Shown here: positions 13,491-15,586 of the stretch, piece after piece
Numbering within the stretch: the stretch's first letter is position 1
Layout of the letters: each line of letters starts with the position of its first letter
Origin: an uncultured Nocardiaceae bacterium
GTDB lineage: Bacteria; Actinomycetota; Actinomycetes; Mycobacteriales; Mycobacteriaceae
NCBI GenBank assembly: GCA_936936565.1
Contig: CAKZIX010000080.1
Location: 1 to 15,586 of the forward strand
DNA length: 15,586 nt
Direction of reading: 5' to 3'
Made by a program: the position numbers and the translations under genes
Notes under the pieces: model-generated
What the model saw: only the letters and a program-made list of their open reading frames with translations
Told to the model about the DNA's origin: nothing
The model's database searches: none

Positions 13491-14897
13491 ATGAGCGAGA
13501 CAACGGGGGCGAGCGAAGCGACGGGGAAGGTCACAGCCGAGCCGGGCCTCAAAAGGGTCATGGGGCCAGGGCTCTTGCTGCTGTTCATCATCGGCGACAT
13601 TCTCGGCACGGGCATCTACGCCCTCACCGGAAAGGTCGCGGCACAGGTCGGCGGCGTGGTGTGGCTGCCGTTCCTCATCGCGTTCACCGTCGCCACCCTG
13701 ACGGCGTTCAGCTACCTCGAACTCGTCACGAAGTATCCCCAGGCCGCGGGCGCCGCGCTGTACACGCACAAGGCCTTCGGAATTCAGTTCTTCACATTCA
13801 TGGTGGCGTTCACCGTGATGTGTTCCGGCATCACGTCGGCGGCGACGGCGTCGCGTGCGTTCGCCTCGAATTTCGCCCGGTCGTTCGAACTGGACATCGC
13901 CGACACACTGTGGATCACGGCAATCGGCCTGATGTTCATGGCGGTACTCGCGATCGTGAACTTCCGCGGGGTCGGTGAAAGCCTGAAGGTGAACGTCGTT
14001 CTGACGTGCGTAGAGCTCTCCGGGTTGCTGATCGTCATCTTCGTTGGCCTGTGGGCACTCGGCATCGGCGACGGCGACTTCTCGCGCGCGATCGAGTTCG
14101 ATACTGGCGACCGGACCGCGATGGGTGGCGTCATCGCCGCGACTACGTTGGCCTTCTTTGCGATGGTCGGCTTCGAGGACTCGGTCAACATGGCCGAGGA
14201 GTGCAAGAATCCGAACAAGATCTTCCCGAAAATCCTGCTCATCGGCCTGATCACGACCGGCATCATCTACGTGCTCGTCTCGATCACCGCCGTGGCGATC
14301 CTGCCCGCGGAAGACTTGGCGGGCAACGACACTCCCCTGCTCGACGTCGTCGCCACCGGCGCGCCGGGCTTCCCGCCGTGGATCTTCGCCTACATCTCGA
14401 TGTTCGCGGTCGCCAACACGGCGCTGATCAACATGCTGATGGCGAGCCGGCTGCTCTACGGCATGGCTCGGCAGGGCGTCATTCCCCGACCGCTCGGAAA
14501 GGTCCATCCGGGCCGCCGAACCCCGTATGTCGCAATCGCTTTCACGACGCTGCTGGCGTTCGGGCTCATCACGTTCGTCGGCGAGGTCCCCGCACTCGGC
14601 GGTACGACGGCGTTGCTGCTGCTGTGCGTCTTCACCGTCGTCAACGTGGCCGTGCTCATCCTGCGGCGCGACCCGGTGCAGCACGATCACTTCACCACGC
14701 CGACGGTGCTGCCGGTCATCGGTGCTCTCACGTGCGCGTTCCTGGCGACACCGTTCACCGACCGGCCGAGCGAGCAGTACAAGGTCGCGGGGGTACTGAT
14801 CGCGATCGGCATCGTGCTGTGGGCGATCACCCAGGTCATCAACAAGCGCACCGGCGCGGTCTACATTCCGATCGACCCCGAGAAGCTCCTCGACTGA
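13491..14897 (+). CDS. APC-family amino acid permease
   Basis: A 468-residue secondary transporter of the amino acid-polyamine-organocation family, with twelve hydrophobic segments at about 25-45, 55-75, 97-117, 138-157, 167-190, 211-229, 247-270, 296-317, 345-363, 370-391, 404-421 and 431-450. The TM1 substrate-binding break IIGDILGTGIYAL (33-45), the TM2-3 motif YPQAAGAALY and GFEDSVNMAEECKNP after TM6 are APC hallmarks. The substrate cannot be told from the sequence. A GTGAG precedes the ATG at 13491 by only 2 bases, and TACAGT (13480-13485) could be a -10 giving a nearly leaderless message. Its codon use has fewer GC-rich extremes than the neighbours to the left. It is followed by a strong inverted repeat. 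Confidence 0.92.
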   Translation: MSETTGASEATGKVTAEPGLKRVMGPGLLLLFIIGDILGTGIYALTGKVAAQVGGVVWLPFLIAFTVATLTAFSYLELVTKYPQAAGAALYTHKAFGIQFFTFMVAFTVMCSGITSAATASRAFASNFARSFELDIADTLWITAIGLMFMAVLAIVNFRGVGESLKVNVVLTCVELSGLLIVIFVGLWALGIGDGDFSRAIEFDTGDRTAMGGVIAATTLAFFAMVGFEDSVNMAEECKNPNKIFPKILLIGLITTGIIYVLVSITAVAILPAEDLAGNDTPLLDVVATGAPGFPPWIFAYISMFAVANTALINMLMASRLLYGMARQGVIPRPLGKVHPGRRTPYVAIAFTTLLAFGLITFVGEVPALGGTTALLLLCVFTVVNVAVLILRRDPVQHDHFTTPTVLPVIGALTCAFLATPFTDRPSEQYKVAGVLIAIGIVLWAITQVINKRTGAVYIPIDPEKLLD

Positions 14898-14956
14898 GGC
14901 GGCTGCGCCGCCCGTGCGCGGTTGCGGAGTCCATGGACTCTTCGACCGCGCACGGG
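14898..14956. terminator. Nested inverted repeats after the APC permease gene
   Basis: Immediately after the permease stop, GGCGGC-TGC-GCCGCC (14898-14912) forms a 6-bp hairpin. Overlapping it, CCCGTGCGCGGT (14911-14922) pairs perfectly with ACCGCGCACGGG (14945-14956) over 12 bp, and enclosed within is the 14-base palindrome GAGTCCATGGACTC (14927-14940). The 46-base structure nearly closes throughout, with one mismatch and two wobbles in RNA. There is no T-run. It is probably a strong terminator hairpin, but it could be a regulatory structure for the following gene, whose ATG is 15 bases downstream. Confidence 0.6.
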
Positions 14957-14971
14957 CCGTAGGCTGGCGGG

Positions 14972-15454
14972 ATGCCCGATCTCCACCCGAACATCGTCCC
15001 TCTGCAGACCTTGCTCGGGACGTGGGTGGGGACGGGAGCGGGTGAGTATCCGACGATCGAGCCGTTCGCCTACGGCGAGGAGATCAGCTTCGGGCACGTC
15101 GGCAAACCCTTCCTCGCGTACCAGCAGAAGACGAAGGCACTCGACGACGCCCGTCCACTCCACGCCGAGGCCGGATACCTGCGGGTGCCGGCGGCGGGTC
15201 GCGTCGAACTCGTCCTGGCGCACCCGACCGGGGTCACCGAGATCGAGGAAGGCGCGTACGCCGTCACCGACGGGGTCCTGACCGTCGAACTCGCCGCGAC
15301 CACGATCGGTCTGACCGCCTCCGCGAAAGACGTTACCGCCCTGACGCGTTCCTTCCGGCTCGACGGTGACACCATGACCTACACACTGCGGCTCGGTGCG
15401 GTCGGACAACCGCTGCAACACCACCTTGCCGCCACACTGCACAGGAGAAGCTGA
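14972..15454 (+). CDS. Nitrobindin-type heme-binding beta-barrel protein (Rv2717c-like)
   Basis: A 160-residue protein of the nitrobindin/FABP-like family (DUF1794), about the usual length. It has the family signature LGTWVGTGAGEYPTI (15-29), then FGHVGKPFLAYQQKT (40-54), and ends with AVGQPLQHHLAATLHRR, where His151 matches the axial heme ligand of M. tuberculosis Rv2717c. Members hold ferric heme b in an open ten-stranded barrel and bind NO or isomerise peroxynitrite; the biological role is unsettled. The ATG at 14972 is preceded by a GGCGGG tract, too close to act as a standard ribosome binding site. The stop overlaps the next gene by one base (TGATG). Confidence 0.92.
   Translation: MPDLHPNIVPLQTLLGTWVGTGAGEYPTIEPFAYGEEISFGHVGKPFLAYQQKTKALDDARPLHAEAGYLRVPAAGRVELVLAHPTGVTEIEEGAYAVTDGVLTVELAATTIGLTASAKDVTALTRSFRLDGDTMTYTLRLGAVGQPLQHHLAATLHRRS
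15443..15447 (+). promoter_or_regulatory. Ribosome binding site for the right-edge gene
   Basis: AGGAG lies 6 bases before the ATG at 15454, one of the few textbook sites in the window. It supports that the short edge frame is a real gene start despite lying in the end of the nitrobindin gene. Confidence 0.7.
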
Positions 15455-15586
15455 TGCGGCTGCCGTTCCTCCCGGAACCACCCCCGGCCCGGATCGTCGA
15501 CGTCCCACCCGATCTCGACGCAGTGACGACGCACGGCACCGAAGCCGAATCGGATGATGAGCTCGGTAGCCATTCGAACGCGTCCA
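15454..15586 (+). CDS. Unidentified protein, 5' end only (cut by window edge)
   Basis: Forty-four codons are visible, starting at an ATG that overlaps the nitrobindin stop (TGATG) with an AGGAG ribosome binding site at 15443-15447. The protein begins MRLPFLPEPPPARIVDVPP, a proline-rich opening, then an acidic stretch. I do not recognise the family, and the part shown holds no motif. The coupling indicates co-expression with the nitrobindin gene. Confidence 0.6.
   Translation, partial: MRLPFLPEPPPARIVDVPPDLDAVTTHGTEAESDDELGSHSNAS

Overview
The window is GC-rich DNA with GTG/TTG starts, many 1-4 bp gene overlaps and few strong ribosome binding sites, as expected of a high-GC actinobacterium. 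Protein content and gene order (chelatase-type ATPase, GNAT acetyltransferase, mqo and a divergent alpha/beta hydrolase, in the same order as Mycobacterium tuberculosis Rv2850c, Rv2851c, Rv2852c and Rv2854, plus a MapB-type methionine aminopeptidase) point to the Mycobacteriales (Nocardia/Rhodococcus/Gordonia-like). The genus cannot be fixed from the sequence. These homologies come from recalled family sequences; no search was run.

Layout. 1-430 is anomalous: an adenylosuccinate lyase (PurB) fragment of alphaproteobacterial type (+), an unassigned stretch, and a 25-residue malic-enzyme fragment (-) that is joined in frame to a truncated Mg/Co-chelatase-type AAA+ ATPase. It looks like a contig-end chimera or a rearranged scar. 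430-3411 (-) holds chelatase ATPase, GNAT acetyltransferase and malate:quinone oxidoreductase. 3541-4554 (+) is an alpha/beta hydrolase, whose stop codon abuts that of a convergent, apparently nucleophile-less alpha/beta-hydrolase-like gene (4555-5100, -). 5167-7496 (-) is map and cobQ, coupled by a 4-bp overlap.

7572-10699 is the most interesting part, a compact divergent phosphonate-catabolism cluster. To the left run a PhnZ-like HD-domain oxygenase and a HutC/PhnF-type GntR regulator (4-bp overlap). To the right run a DAO-family FAD oxidoreductase (TIGR03364-like) and a phosphonatase-like HAD hydrolase (TIGR03351-like). The 99-bp intergenic region carries two inverted repeats of the GTnTAnAC type that PhnF/HutC regulators bind, each over a probable promoter, and both transcripts may be leaderless. 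The likely logic is that the FAD enzyme makes a phosphonoaldehyde from an (N-substituted) aminoalkylphosphonate, the HAD enzyme cleaves its C-P bond, the HD enzyme cleaves a hydroxyphosphonate oxidatively, and the GntR protein controls both arms and itself. No transporter, PhnW or PhnY/TmpA hydroxylase is present in the window.

10792-13383 (-) is a DrrA/DrrB/DrrC-type ABC exporter operon with a 22-codon overlapping mini-ORF between ATPase and first permease. 13491-14897 (+) is a 12-TM APC amino-acid permease, followed by a striking nested inverted repeat, a nitrobindin-type heme protein (14972-15454) and the start of an unidentified overlapping gene at the right edge. No rRNA, tRNA, CRISPR array, IS element or complete mobile element was seen.
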